From Funneliformis mosseae (lineage: Eukaryota > Glomeromycota > Glomeromycetes > Glomerales > Glomeraceae): a stretch of 22,337 nucleotides of DNA. A model generated the notes under the pieces. The model was not told where the DNA came from, did no database searches, and worked only from the letters and a program-made list of their open reading frames with translations. The stretch is taken from assembly GCA_910592005.1 (NCBI GenBank), contig CAJVPP010001153.1, positions 1-22,337 on the forward strand, read 5' to 3'. Positions 1 to 11,419 of this stretch are shown here, in pieces (position 1 is the stretch's first letter; the number at the start of each line of letters is the position of its first letter). Made by a program: the position numbers and the translations under genes.

Positions 1-133
1 TTACTTTGTAATAAAGTAATCATATTATTTATAATTATGTTAGTTTTAGATTAATATTTAGGTTATAACTTTATGAAAAGATACCATGCAGAAGTTTAAT
101 TATAATATTGTTAATAATGCAAGATAAAGGATT

Positions 134-379
134 TCAGGTACTAGATAAATGCTTTTGATCTTTATCATAAGAAGTAATTATTGGGAAATTAAGATGATAA
201 AGTAGTTTAAAAGATGCTGTTACTAAAGTCTTTACATTTCCCGATATATTGACTTGAATTTTGAATATTTTGTATTGTAGAAGCTTGGGCCTAAGTTTAA
301 GCCATAAGAATTTGGATTTTTTGAATAGTAGATATAGCAAATCATTATAAACTACAACTTTTATTAAATTTTTTAACAA
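134..379 (-). pseudogene. Possible short gene fragment, unknown family
   Basis: An 81-codon open frame on the minus strand, starting MLKNLIKVVVYNDLL and ending at a TAA. It sits in the least AT-rich part of the left arm and has a protein-like mixture of residues (segments such as LRPKLL and NISGNVKTLV), unlike the nearly pure I/N/K/L/F frames that AT-rich DNA gives further right. No signal peptide, membrane segment or catalytic motif can be named. Past the stop the same frame continues with plausible residues (YLKSFILHY) before more stops, which suggests the 3' end of a longer, decayed reading frame. It could equally be a chance frame. I do not recognise a function. Confidence 0.25.
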
Positions 380-887
380 CTTAAAACCACTTTGCAGTAT
401 TTTTTAGTATTTAAAATTAGCAATACTTTTTGAAATTCGTTAATTTCCTCCTGTATTAGAAATTGAGAAACTTTTGTAAAGTTCATAATTTTTTTATAAG
501 TATTTTGAAAAAAGTGGAAGAATTTTAAAAGTTTACAAAAAAAGCCAGAGAAAAAAGTGAAAAAAATTTTAAGTAATCAAAATATTTATATAAAAAAGGA
601 TCAGTACTTATATTATACATATAAAACTTCTTTATCTTCAATAGATACATTAGCAAATATTAGAATTTTAGTAATAAGAAAAACTATAAAATCGATAGAA
701 AAATATTATTTCAAATGAATATCAACAAACTGTTAATAATTATTGCTTACAAAATATAAAAATATGTTATATTTAATATAGATTATTACCATAATATTCA
801 TTGACATAATCAATTAACATTAATACAAACAAATAATATTTATTATTTTGTAACAATATTATTAAATACAAATATCAAAATTCTAAA
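380..887. other. Gene-free AT-rich stretch
   Basis: I see no coding frame, RNA gene or clear repeat here. A-runs and T-runs become more frequent to the right, and it grades into the decayed gene that starts near 888. Confidence 0.5.
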
Positions 888-2440
888 ATGCTATTATATT
901 CATTAGATGATATTTTAATACATAATCCTAAAAGAATTGATTTTGAATTAATTATTAATAATATTAATATTAATTTTATAAATCAATTAGGAAAAAGTTA
1001 TTTTGAAAGAAAAAATTATATAAATAATATTTAATTGAAGATTCATATAAAAATAGAGTAAAGCAACTTAATATTCATGATTATGATAGTAGAATTCAAA
1101 TTATCATGAATTACAATCAATGTCTAATAGTAAATTAGTTAACTTTATTTTGCATTTATTACATAGTACTAAAGATTATATTGAATATATAGATTTAATA
1201 TTTAAAGTATTTGATAAAATAAAAAGTACTGAAAAACAAAATTATTTAAATAATTTTATTATTTCTACAATTGCTGATTGGCCTAGATAAGTAAATATAG
1301 GAAAAGCTATAACATTAAGAATTAAAAAAGATTTGCTTCTGGGATTCCTAAATAAGTATTAAATTTAATTCCTATAATTGGTTAACTTCATGTTTTTTAA
1401 ATAGTAGAGAAATATTATTTTAAACATATCATTTTTTTTGAAATGTTATACCATGATATATTTGAAAATAAGAAGATTTTATCTCAAAAGTTAAAATAAA
1501 CAGTAATTAATCTTATTTTACATTAACTTATTATAGATGAGAAAATATTCATGATATTATTATAAAAAGATTTGGAAATACTAAGAATGTAGAATATCAA
1601 ATGTTAATCGATTTAATAGATAATTCTATTTCACTTACTTTAAATATATATATAATACTTTTAGAAGTAAATATTTTGAAGGATATTTAGAAAGTATTAT
1701 AAAGATTTAGATATTATTTCAAAGATTAAAAAGACATAATTATAATAAAGCATCACTTATATTTTCAAGTGATGTATTTTATTGAGCTTTATAAAAACAT
1801 CCAATAATTGATATTTTAAAAAATAATTTTCCAATTATTTTGTTAAAAATTTTCATAATTCTTTAAGATATTAAATAGTAAAATCTAATTCAGAATTACA
1901 AATTATTCAAAAAGCAAAAATTATTAATGTTGAAAGAAATAATAACTTTTTCTTTGAAGATTCATTTGTTAATTTAAGAAATCTAGCTAAATCTTAAATT
2001 AATAAATTAAAATCTTTGGAAAAAAAAATTTTATTATTTTTATTATAATATTTAATAAGATTTATCAAAATCTAGAAAATACAAAGTAAATTAATAATGA
2101 TAAATATTCAAAATTTTATCTTTCAAATTTTAATATAGAAGTAGATATAAAAGAGCTTTCTTTAGCTTAGAATACACAAAAAAAATCTGCTGATAATAAA
2201 TTTTATAATGCAAATAATTACTTATTACCAAATTATATAGATTTATCTAATAGTATTATTTTAATTTATGAATATAGTTTTCATAAAGAATGTTTAAGTA
2301 CTTTATATAATGGTAAATGCATTTATTATTTTTACTTAAAATAAATAGAAATATTAAAAGTTTAAATAAGAGATTATTTGCACCTTTAAAAGAAAATGAA
2401 ATCCTTTTATTTGAAGAGAAAAATAATAATTTTAAATAAA
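888..2440 (+). pseudogene. Decayed protein-coding gene, probably transposon-derived, with a zinc-finger-like C-terminal remnant
   Basis: Translation gives a run of protein-like blocks in changing frames, broken by stops and small indels. From an ATG at 888 the frame reads MLLYSLDDILIHNPKR. It shifts before 'IEDSYKNRVKQLNIHDYDS' (about 1036). A 61-codon block at 1105-1287 contains LLHSTKDYIEYIDLIF and ADWP and ends in TAA. 'ASGIPK-stop-VLNLIPIIG' starts at 1335, 'FGNTKNVEYQMLIDL' at 1571, and 'SDVFYW/stop' near 1770. The last block, about 2195-2410, has SFHKEC and NGKCIY, resembling the end of a Cys/His zinc-binding (RING-like) module in which several expected Cys positions read Tyr. It ends with 'LNKRLFAPLKENE'. 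I recall similar multi-copy proteins in Rhizophagus, so this may be a lineage-expanded or transposon-derived family; that identity is from memory and untested. No intact product can be made from it. Confidence 0.6.
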
Positions 2441-4889
2441 ATATAATATAGAATCTTAATATAATATAATATACTGTATTATTAATGGCTAAATTATGAT
2501 AGCATATAAATTAAATTTAATTAAAATTTAAATATTTTTAAATTGTAAATATTATATTAGTAAAAGTTATTTAATAATAAAATTAATTTTTATAAAATTC
2601 ATATTTATTACACTATAATTATATAAATATATATATAAAATTTTAGTATATATTATAATATATAATATTTTAATTGTGTTAATTAACATAAAAATACATT
2701 TATTTTAGCACTTTTTTTATATAATTGCAAAATGTTACTTTTAATAAAACTTATCCAAAAATAATTAGATTTTCATAAAATTTAATATGTTATTTCATTA
2801 TATTAAAATACAACTGCTTGTAAAATTTTAATATATATTATTATGTATGATTTTCAGATTAAAGTAAATTAACTTAAAAAAATATGTTGATTTTACAGTG
2901 TTTTAGATATGATATAAATGAATAAATGACTAGTAAATTGATTAGTAAAATATGATAAAATTAAGAATGTTTATTATACTCTTAAATTTTATAATATTTT
3001 ATGGAATTTTAGTATAATATATTTGTATTTTCTTTAAGTAAAACCTTAAACTTAATATGAAAAAGTAAAAAAATTGTATAAAAAAAAATAAGGAAAATAT
3101 ATATTTCTTATAATTCTTTAACATATATAAAATAAGAAAAAAACTATATTTTATAATTCTTTAATAACTTTAATAAAAATATAAACAGGTAATATTGAGA
3201 AAGTTTTATAAGCTTTGTTCAAAACTCAATAAATATATTATTCATTAAAATTTAAAAAAAATCATACACAAGTATTCACAGATTATAAAGAAATCAATGA
3301 GTATTGTAATAATAGATGTAAAACTCGATAATCTAATATTAATAATGAGGCTTAAGAAATTGTATTTAAAATCTTTAATATATATAGCATACAAAATCAT
3401 GATACCCTATAGTTTATCAATTATATTTTTCAATATATATATTATTTATCAAAATTTTATATTTTACATGCATACTTATTATAAAAGAAATCAAGTACCT
3501 ATCATTAAAAAAAGAAAAAAAATTAAATTTGATATTGTAAAAAATATATTTTTATATGCTTTTTATTGTAACTTAAAAATTTGATTATGCTATTAATCTT
3601 GTTAGGTATAATTTATATTATCATTTAGAATTATTAGAAACCCTTTAGCTTATTTATGCTTAACTAATATACCATGTTTATATTTATATTAAAAGAATGG
3701 TTTTCTTATTTTTTAAAAAAAAAATTATAAAAACTTTAAAAATTCTTACTATAAGTAAATTTTAAATTCTACATTTGATGAGATTCATTACAAGAATATT
3801 TTTATAAATAAATTCTTAATTTTAATAATTCTTCTTTATTTTGTCAAAGAATTGGATTAAATTTGAAAAAAATTTTCATAAATTTTATTATTATAATTAA
3901 GGAGAAAATTGGATATCAAAGAATAGTAATCTATCTTATTTTTTGAATTTAATTATAAGAAATTATTTGATGGTTAATAAGTTTAAAAATGTTTATTTGA
4001 ATAATATAATAGTAATATTAATACTTAATTTTAATGTCAAAATATTTAATAACTATATCTGATTTATTTAATTCAAGGTAGTATTTAAATAACTGAACAG
4101 TTTTAAAATTAGAATAGAATATTAGAAAAGATAACATTTCAAAAAGATTTTTAAAATCACATATCTTAAAAAATTATATTGGTTATATTTTTTTAATTAG
4201 TAAGCAGTTTAAAATTCTATCTAATAAATTATTCAAAACTCTTTCATTTTAATGTCAGTTTATTGTAAAAATAAATAAAATAATTTATATTCTTAATAAT
4301 TTTTTATATCTAAAGAATTTGTACTATTTTGGTTAAAAAAATCTTCCTAGAATTACTTTTAAGATTTTAACTCTAAAATTTATAGTATAGTTCTTATTAT
4401 AATAAAATCAATATAATAAATGAGTAATAAATTTTAATTCATATTTGAAAGTTATCTGCTTTAAGGCTCTTCTATTAAATATATATAAAATTATAAAATA
4501 TTATTATAAGCTAATGAGCTTTTTAAGTTGATTTAGTTTGTTTATAACTGTCTTATTTTTTAAAAAAAAAAGAATTAAAAAAATTATTGAATGACAAATC
4601 AATATTAGCTTAAAAGAAAAAGAAGAAATAGTAATTTTTCTAAAGTTAAATATTTAGACAACAGCTAATATTTAATATAAACTAGATCTTACTACTTAAA
4701 ATAAATATGTAAACTTAAAATATTTCTATTTCTCAAAACAAAATAATTAGAAAAATAAAAAAAGTAAAATAAAAAAAAAATAAAAAAAAAAATTTCTGAT
4801 AAAAAAATATATAATAATTAATTAACATAAATTTATTAAAAATATATTTTTAAAATAATAAAATTATTAGCAAAATTTTAAAAAATATT

Positions 4890-5040
4890 TGTTTAATACT
4901 TTTGTTAAAAAGAAAATAAAGTTATTACTAAGTATAAATTTATCAAAATATTAAAACTTTTAAAAAAAGTTTGTATTTACCATTTTAAGCTAATAGTTTT
5001 AATACTTATATTAAAAAAAAAAATAAAGTTATTATGTATT
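4890..5040. repeat. Diverged direct repeat, about 105 nt apart
   Basis: A segment beginning GTTTAATACTTTTGTTAA and running through AATAAAGTTATTA recurs about 105 nt later as GTTTTAATACTTATATTAA followed by AATAAAGTTATTA. The copies differ by substitutions and A-run length. It is probably a decayed tandem duplication. Confidence 0.4.
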
Positions 5041-5707
5041 TTTTTCTTTATTACCATTTTTATCATTTTTATTTACTTTGTATTTGACAACTAGAGAACT
5101 AAATTTCTTTGATATTATATATCAGAAAATTAGTAAAATATTACTCATTTCCTTTTAAATTAGAACATCCTAAATTTCTTAGAATTTTTCTAAAAAATAT
5201 AATACTTTTAAAATAATTTTACAAAGTAATTTTATAATATTAAAACATTTATAGTATTTTTAGCTTTTCTTTCTTATATTAAAATATCAGTTAGAGATAG
5301 AAATAGTTTTATCAGTTCTATTTTGATTCCTCTTTAGTTTCATTTTAACTCTTCTTAAGTAAATTAAACTTTGAATATTAAGACAAATTTATACTAATAA
5401 AGCATTATATGATGATAAATTAAAAAAATTTTTAGACTGATTATCAAACAAATTCAGCTTATTATTATCTTTAATTTAATGACTATATAATTTTAAGCTG
5501 ATTCTTAAAACTAATCTAAAATCAGTTCTAATTTAATTTTTAAATTGGTTAAAAATAGTTTATAACTTAAGTAATATATAATATGCTAAATTTATAATCA
5601 ATTTTAAAATTGATTTAGAGATTTCTTTTTTAACTATTTTTATCCTTAATTTCAGTAACTTTTTTTTAATTATTTGACATTTAGTGAATAAGTTATTAAA
5701 ATAATAG

Positions 5708-5845
5708 AATAAAAAGTTAAGTATAAGAATAATAGAAGCAGAAGCAAAAATAAGAGTAGATATTAATGAAGAAGTAAGAGCAGAAATTGATAAAGATATT
5801 ATTAAAAATATAAACAAAATATACTTAAATTATAATTACATATAA
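5708..5845 (+). pseudogene. Possible tiny coding remnant (EAEAKIRVDINEE)
   Basis: In a region of almost pure A/T, this frame reads NKKLSIRIIEAEAKIRV, continuing DINEEVRAEIDKDI, before a TAA at 5843. The charged, Ala- and Val-containing composition differs from the I/N/K/Y frames around it and uses GCA, GAA, GTA and GAT codons. It has two stops immediately upstream and no recognisable motif. It could be a leftover coding fragment or chance. Confidence 0.15.
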
Positions 5846-5882
5846 GTAAATTAAATTTCTAATATATTATTAATATAATTCA

Positions 5883-6035
5883 TTTGAAATTTAATTTATA
5901 AAAAAATTCAATTTTCTTACTTAATATAAATATATCATTATTTATTGTCAAAATTATTAATTTGAAATTTAATTTATGAAAAAATTAAAATTTCTTACTC
6001 AATATAAATACATAATTTATTTTATAACATAAATA
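5883..6035. repeat. Tandem duplication, 78-nt period, two copies
   Basis: The 53 nt at 5883-5935 (starting TTTGAAATTTAATTTAT) recur at 5961-6013 with five mismatches, exactly 78 nt later. Beyond that the second copy diverges. It is noncoding and in AT-rich DNA; the copies are similar enough to be a fairly recent local duplication. Confidence 0.75.
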
Positions 6036-7690
6036 TCTAATTCAATATAACAAGCAAATTTTACTAATATTGAATTAGTTTATTAATTTTTTTTTGAAAA
6101 ACAATCAAAATTTTAATTAGGTTAAGATTAATATTAATTAATTAGAATTAAATATTGAAAAATAATGGAAATATCAAAAAAATATCAGATTAAATTAAAA
6201 AAAATAGGATTTTATTCAATAAATTTTCCAATTATTATATTTTAAATCCTTTTATTTTATATTATTACCTTTTTTTAAAATAATTATTATTTATTAAAAT
6301 AGGAATCTAAACTTCTATTACATCTTTTTTTAATGATAATCTTTTTTTTAAATTTAAATATTACAATAATTTATTATATTCTTTAATTTACTTTTTTTTA
6401 TTAGTACTTAATTTTATTAAAAGTTATTTTTTAATGATATTTCTTTTTTTTATGCTTTTTAAATAAATTTGAGTTGTTTAAGCAAAGTACTTCAAGTAAT
6501 AATTTTAAGAAATAATAGGAAGAAGCAAGTAAATAAGAAAATGATAAGAATTTTTAATCAAATTTCTACAGTAAATATTCAAAACATTTATTAAATTTTA
6601 TAGTAAAGAATAAAATAAATTAAGAAAGGTTTTTCATTAAATAATTTAACAATTACATTTGATAAATTAATTATGATATTAAACTAGAATTAGATAATAG
6701 AAAAATCTAAACTTTGGTCAAAAATTTTTTTATTAATCCAATTAATCAATTTAAGTCAGGCATATAATAAATCTTTTTTTAATAATATCTTTCTAACTTA
6801 TATAACTTTAGAAGTAGTTAAACTTTTAGATAATAAAATTGTTAATATTCAAAGGTCTTTATATTAAGATTTATTCAACAACTAATAAATAAATTTAAAA
6901 CAATTAAAAAAAAATATTTTTATAAAAATAATTTTGTAAAATAAAATAATTGTGAATGTTAAAATAATATTTTTTATCAAAACTATTTTTATAGGAAAAA
7001 GTTAAGCAGTTTTTTATTTAAAAGTAAGAAATTTAAATTATTTTAATGGGAACTAATATTTTAACTATACTAAAAAATTATAAATTTAATATACATGTAA
7101 AAAAATAAGATAAATAAAATTCAAGAATATTTATTAAAATGTTTTGGATATTTTTTTTTGATAAATTATATTATTATGAATTTTTAAAAAAGTTTAAACA
7201 TTATATTAAAAATCTCTTTATAAAATATTTAGAAATATTTTATTATTATTTATAAATCAAAAAAAATTTTAATAACTTAACTGCAATTGAGATTAAATTT
7301 TTTTAAAAAAAAAAATACTGACAAAAGGTTATTTATTTTAAAAGGATACTATAAAGATAAATTTTTTTAAAGAAGTGTATATTATAAAAGCAGACTTTTT
7401 TATTTAAACGATTTGAAGTTTTTTTAAAAAAATTTTTTAAATAAAGTTTTGGTAGAAATATTTTTTAATTATTTATATTCTGCAAGATTACAGAAATTTT
7501 ATTTACAAAATATTATAATTTATAATAATTATTACAGTATTTATTGTATAAGAAATTACTCATCAAACTTAAAAGTTTTATTGGCTAAACTTTCTTTTTA
7601 ATTAGATTTTAAACTTTACTATTAAGACTCAAAATTTTAGGCTGATAAAGTATTGATATTATTAACTATAATTGCTATCTATACCTCATA
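6036..7690. other. Gene-free AT-rich region
   Basis: No gene or RNA was seen. It contains several T-runs, a T7A11 junction (7298-7315) and a T7A7 junction (7419-7432). Open frames are short and low-complexity. Confidence 0.55.
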
Positions 7691-7696
7691 TTATAG

Positions 7697-7803
7697 ACTT
7701 CCATCCCATCTCAAACTATATTTAAAATCTCATATCCCATATTCATATCCCAAATTCTAATCCTAAATCCTAAATCCTATTTAATTTATAATATATTTTT
7801 TAA
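7697..7803. repeat. G-free, C-bearing tract with short repeat units
   Basis: The plus strand has no G for 107 nt, yet has many C residues in clusters: CATCCCAT, then two 13-nt units CATATCCCATATT and CATATCCCAAATT, then CTAATCCTAAATC and a related unit. This strand-asymmetric mini-array stands out from the surrounding A/T background. Function unknown. Confidence 0.6.
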
Positions 7804-7979
7804 GTATATTTTAATTAATATTTTACTAAATAAAATAATAATTATTTAAATCTGTTTATAAAGATTAAGCTAATAAATTATAATATTATTAAATTATTAT
7901 TATTAATTATAATGATATTGTTTATTAAAATTTTAGTTTAGGAATGAAATTTAAAATGGAATGGGATTAAAACTTCATC

Positions 7980-7997
7980 CTATACTATATAGTATAG
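7980..7997. repeat. 18-bp perfect palindrome
   Basis: CTATACTATATAGTATAG equals its own reverse complement. It lies just right of a segment with TGGAATGGGATTAAAACTTC, which loosely mirrors the CCATCCCATC end of the G-free tract 290 nt to the left. It may be part of a decayed mobile-element end, or a chance palindrome in AT-rich DNA. Confidence 0.5.
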
Positions 7998-7999
7998 AT

Positions 8000-9167
8000 A
8001 ACAAGTATATTGTTAACTTTACACTTAATCTGTTAAACTTAAGATAATAATAATTTAATAATAGAAAGTAGTATATAAGAAACTAATAAGTTACTATAAA
8101 ATAAATCCTATCACAATCAATCCTAGATTTATAATTTAGATGAATAAATAATTTTAAACAATTTATAAAAATAATAAATATGATTGACACGTTAAAAAAT
8201 TTTAATATATATGTAGTTTATAAAGAGATTCTTTATTGTTAAAATTATATCTTTAGTAACCTTTAATCTTGAATTCTAAATCTTTAACTTGAACTATTAA
8301 ATTATTACTATTATTTTCCATCCTTTTATAAGAATAATTTTCTATCCTATTTTATAAAATTATAATTATTAAAGATTACTATTTAACGTTATTTTATATA
8401 AATTAATTATAATGTTAAAATAAATACAATAAATAAAATATAATTTAAATATGATAATAATATAATATATAAAATAAATAATAATAATATATAAGATAAA
8501 TATAAATAATATAATATAAAAATGTTAAAGAACTTAAAAATATTAATAATATTAATAATGTTAATCATTTGTCAATCTTGGTTGTATAATATAATTAACT
8601 TCATATAGTATTAATATCTTTGTTATATAGCTTGAGTACTATTTATAATAATAGTAATAAATAAATACTAATTTATAAATTACAATAAATTAATTAATTA
8701 TTTTGTTTTAGCAAAACTTTTCAATTAATAATGTAAATCAATCACAAAAAAAATTAATTTGTTAAAAATATATAATTTTATTATAAAATATTATAATTTT
8801 CAATGTATAAACCTTAAAATTTTTAATGTTATATTTTAATGTGAATTGATATATTACTAATTAATTGTATTTAATAGATAAATTATATTTTAACAGATAT
8901 AATATATATAAAATTGATATAATTAATTTTGATATCATCAAATTAATTAATACCAAAATATATTTAATGTAATACAATATAAATTTTTATTTATTTTTAT
9001 ATATTATTAATTAGCAATTTCTTATATATCATTTTTTATAAAAAATAATTTCTTATAAAATATAAGAAAATATGATACAAAATTTAAAAAAATATATATT
9101 AAACTAATTTATAATTATAAAAATATATGCAAATTTTTTATAAGACTATGAATAAGATTGCTTATCT
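8000..9167. other. Gene-free, most AT-rich part of the window
   Basis: No genes were seen. Around 8400-8520 the DNA is almost pure AT with an (ATAATATAA)-like rhythm; 8461-8520 has one G/C in 60 positions. Confidence 0.6.
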
Positions 9168-9662
9168 AAACTCATTTTAGATTTAGTATAATATCTAAAT
9201 TATAGTTTCATTAAATTTTTACTAAGGTTTTGATATAGTTTCACATTTTTTATAAGCTTTGATATAATTTTACCTTTTCTAGAATTTTGCAGATTATTTA
9301 ATAAGATTTTAATATAATTTCACTAAATTTTACCTTTTCTATTTAGATAAACTTGCAAAATCTCTAGGTTTCATTCAGCAACCTTAATGATGAGTAAATT
9401 TATTAAAATAAAGATAAAAATTAAATTTTAGTTAGTTAATAAATAAAAGTTTATTAATTTTATAAATATTATTCTTTTTATTAACATTAAAATTTTCACA
9501 AAATTTCATTTCTTATTAAAAGATTTAAATGATTTAAATTCATTTTAAATTTAACAAAATGTTTAAATTTTAATTTTGCTAATTTTTACTAAGAACTTAA
9601 TATAATTTTGCTATTTTTATAAACTTTAATATAATTTATCTTTTTCTGAGTTTTTACAGATT
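9168..9662. repeat. Diverged direct repeat of about 127 bp
   Basis: Positions 9168-9295 (starting AAACTCATTTTAG, ending TTTTGCAGATT) align without large gaps to 9536-9662 (starting AAATTCATTTTAA, ending TTTTTACAGATT). Over the last 47 nt I count 10 mismatches, about half of them G/A or C/T transitions. A shorter subunit (TTTTRATATARTTTYAC followed by ACCTTTTCTA) recurs within the left copy and again at about 9305-9350, so the element is partly minisatellite-like. Confidence 0.65.
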
Positions 9663-9770
9663 TTTTTAATTAATATATTTTAATAAAAGAGAATTAGTAT
9701 TATAATAAAAAAAAATTATTGTGATTTTATTAGTGTGAATTAGATTTCTAGATCTTTAAATAATAAAAAA

Positions 9771-9790
9771 TTTTTTTTTTTTAAAAAAAA
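9771..9790. repeat. T12A8 palindromic junction
   Basis: Twelve T followed by eight A, one of about nine such T-run/A-run junctions in the window. Noncoding. Confidence 0.8.
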
Positions 9791-9857
9791 TTCTGTTTTA
9801 AACAATTTATATAATGCTAACGATTAGCTATTATTATATATCTTATTATTATTATAT

Positions 9858-10091
9858 ACTAATATTAACACTAATATTAAAACTAATACTAATACTAATA
9901 CTAATACTTAAACTAATATTAATATTAATACTAACATTGTTACTAATTATCTTAATCACTCATTTTGCTATCTTTTTATTGCATTTTGTTGATAGTTTAT
10001 TTGACAAGAATAAAAAAACTAAATTGATTATAGTTCAAAAAAATAATTGCAATTACACCAATACTAATATTAATATTAATACTAAAACTAA
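9858..10091. repeat. Imperfect (ACTAAT)n microsatellite, two blocks
   Basis: Hexamer and trinucleotide variants of ACTAAT/ATT fill 9858-9947 and recur at about 10058-10091. A plus-strand open frame across them (9814-10104) is just the repeat read as I/L/T-rich peptide, so I treat it as noncoding. Confidence 0.75.
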
Positions 10092-10559
10092 AAGGAAAAA
10101 TTAAAGTAAAAGAGAAATTTATCTAAAGAAATAAAGGTTATTTAAATATTCTTTTTTTTGTTTAAAAAAATTTTAATCTGTAATAATGATACAATCAAAT
10201 GTATAATAAAATTATTTTTATTTATTTTATAATATTATGTATTATTTATTTCTATTATATATTATTTATTATTAATAATAAATTAACTAATTTATAATTA
10301 TTAATTAATAATTTTATTTATTTTTTTGATTTATTATTTATTGGTTATATTAATAGATTTACTATTTTAATTTATCATAATAATGTAGTAAAGTGGATAA
10401 TTTTTTTATTATTTTATCTATTTTTTAATTATTAATCAAAATCTAATAGCTTTTTTTTAATTTTAATTAGAAATGATTCTATTATTTCAGACAAATATAA
10501 GTATAACACCCTTCAACTTATTATGGTAATGCAGCTAAATACATGATAAAAATTACTTT

Positions 10560-10580
10560 TTATTATTATTATTATTATTT
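10560..10580. repeat. (ATT)n microsatellite
   Basis: An uninterrupted run of TTA/ATT triplets at the left edge of a larger simple-sequence zone. Confidence 0.8.
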
Positions 10581-10674
10581 ATTACTAATAATTTTACCTG
10601 ATGATGCTTTAAATTTCAAGAATAATAAGTTTCTATTATATTAAAAATCATGATTATTATTAGTAATAATCAAT

Positions 10675-10990
10675 TAAAAAATAAAAAAAAATAAAACAAA
10701 CAAAAAAAAATTAAAATTAAAATTAAAAGATTATAAGAAAAATAAAAAATAATAATAAAAAAAAGATTAAAAATTTAAAGATAAAAATTAAAAAGATTGC
10801 AGAGTTAAAAATAATAAAAAAATTAAAAAAAATCAAAATAAAAATAAAAATAAAAAGATTATGAAGAATAAAAATACAATAAAAATTAAAATGATCACAA
10901 AGTAATAAAAAAATATGATAAAAAAATTAAAAAATAAAATTAAAATCAAATAAAAAAATTGAAATAAAAGAAAAGAAGAGAATAATTAGG
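10675..10990. repeat. Strand-asymmetric A-rich tract
   Basis: About 300 nt in which the plus strand is dominated by A, with scattered T, few G and very few C, in short units such as AAAATTAAAATT and AATAAAAAT. A T-rich stretch follows at about 11000-11170, so the two could partly fold back. Noncoding. Confidence 0.65.
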
Positions 10991-11419
10991 ATTACTAATT
11001 TCTTTTTTATTATTATTAATTATTTTTTTATTTCTAAGTGATTCAGATCAGTTAATTCATCATAATAATGTAGTTAGATTTAATCTTTTTTTACATTAAT
11101 AGGATTACTAATTTTTTTTTGTTATTATTGTTTTTATTATTTATTATTTCACTTATTTTTGATTATTAATTACTTTTTTCAATTTTATAGATTTAAACTA
11201 TAGATGATTCTCATAATTATTTTCAAATTTCAATTGAGTTGTAACTTAATTGTGCTATAAAAAAATTTAATGTGCTATAAATTGCAATTCAATTACGCTA
11301 TTTTTTTTTAATTGCAATGACCATCTTTAATTAAAACCAATTTTGTTTATTTAGATAAATATAAATGTGCCATTTCAAACAGATCTTTTAGCTCATTATA
11401 ATGGTATAAGCAGATGTAA

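Larger units (their letters stand above)
2441..5882. other. Gene-free, extremely AT-rich region
   Basis: About 3.4 kb of A/T homopolymers and AT-rich low-complexity DNA. Open frames here, such as one at 3297-3584, are made almost only of I, K, N, Y, F and L, as AT-rich noncoding DNA gives by chance. Visible structure: T6A10 junctions at 3709-3724 and 4556-4571, and a diverged direct repeat around 4890-4935 and 4995-5040 (shared core AATAAAGTTATTA). No RNA gene was seen. Confidence 0.6.
10371..11415. repeat. Four scattered, diverged copies of a TCATNATAATG-centred block
   Basis: Related segments occur near 10374 (ATCATAATAATGTAG), 10519 (CTTATTATGGTAATGCAG), 11057 (TCATCATAATAATGTAG) and 11391 (CTCATTATAATGGTATAAG). 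The second and fourth also share upstream sequence (TTNAGANAAATATAANT followed by a TTTCAA-like or CTTCAA stretch). They look like old copies of one element separated by simple-sequence DNA. Confidence 0.4.

Noticed and set aside
3297..3584. 95-codon plus-strand open frame
   Set aside because: Almost only I, K, Y, N, L and F with no motif, as expected of chance frames in DNA this AT-rich.
5560..5817. 85-codon minus-strand open frame
   Set aside because: Low-complexity I/L/S/K; the opposite strand in the same place looks slightly more protein-like.
7755..7785. Telomere-like TTTAGGA units on the minus strand (CTAAATCCTAAATCC on plus)
   Set aside because: Only about two imperfect units and not TTAGGG; fits the local G-free mini-array.
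9814..10104. 96-codon plus-strand open frame
   Set aside because: It is the ACTAAT microsatellite read as repeated I/L/T residues.
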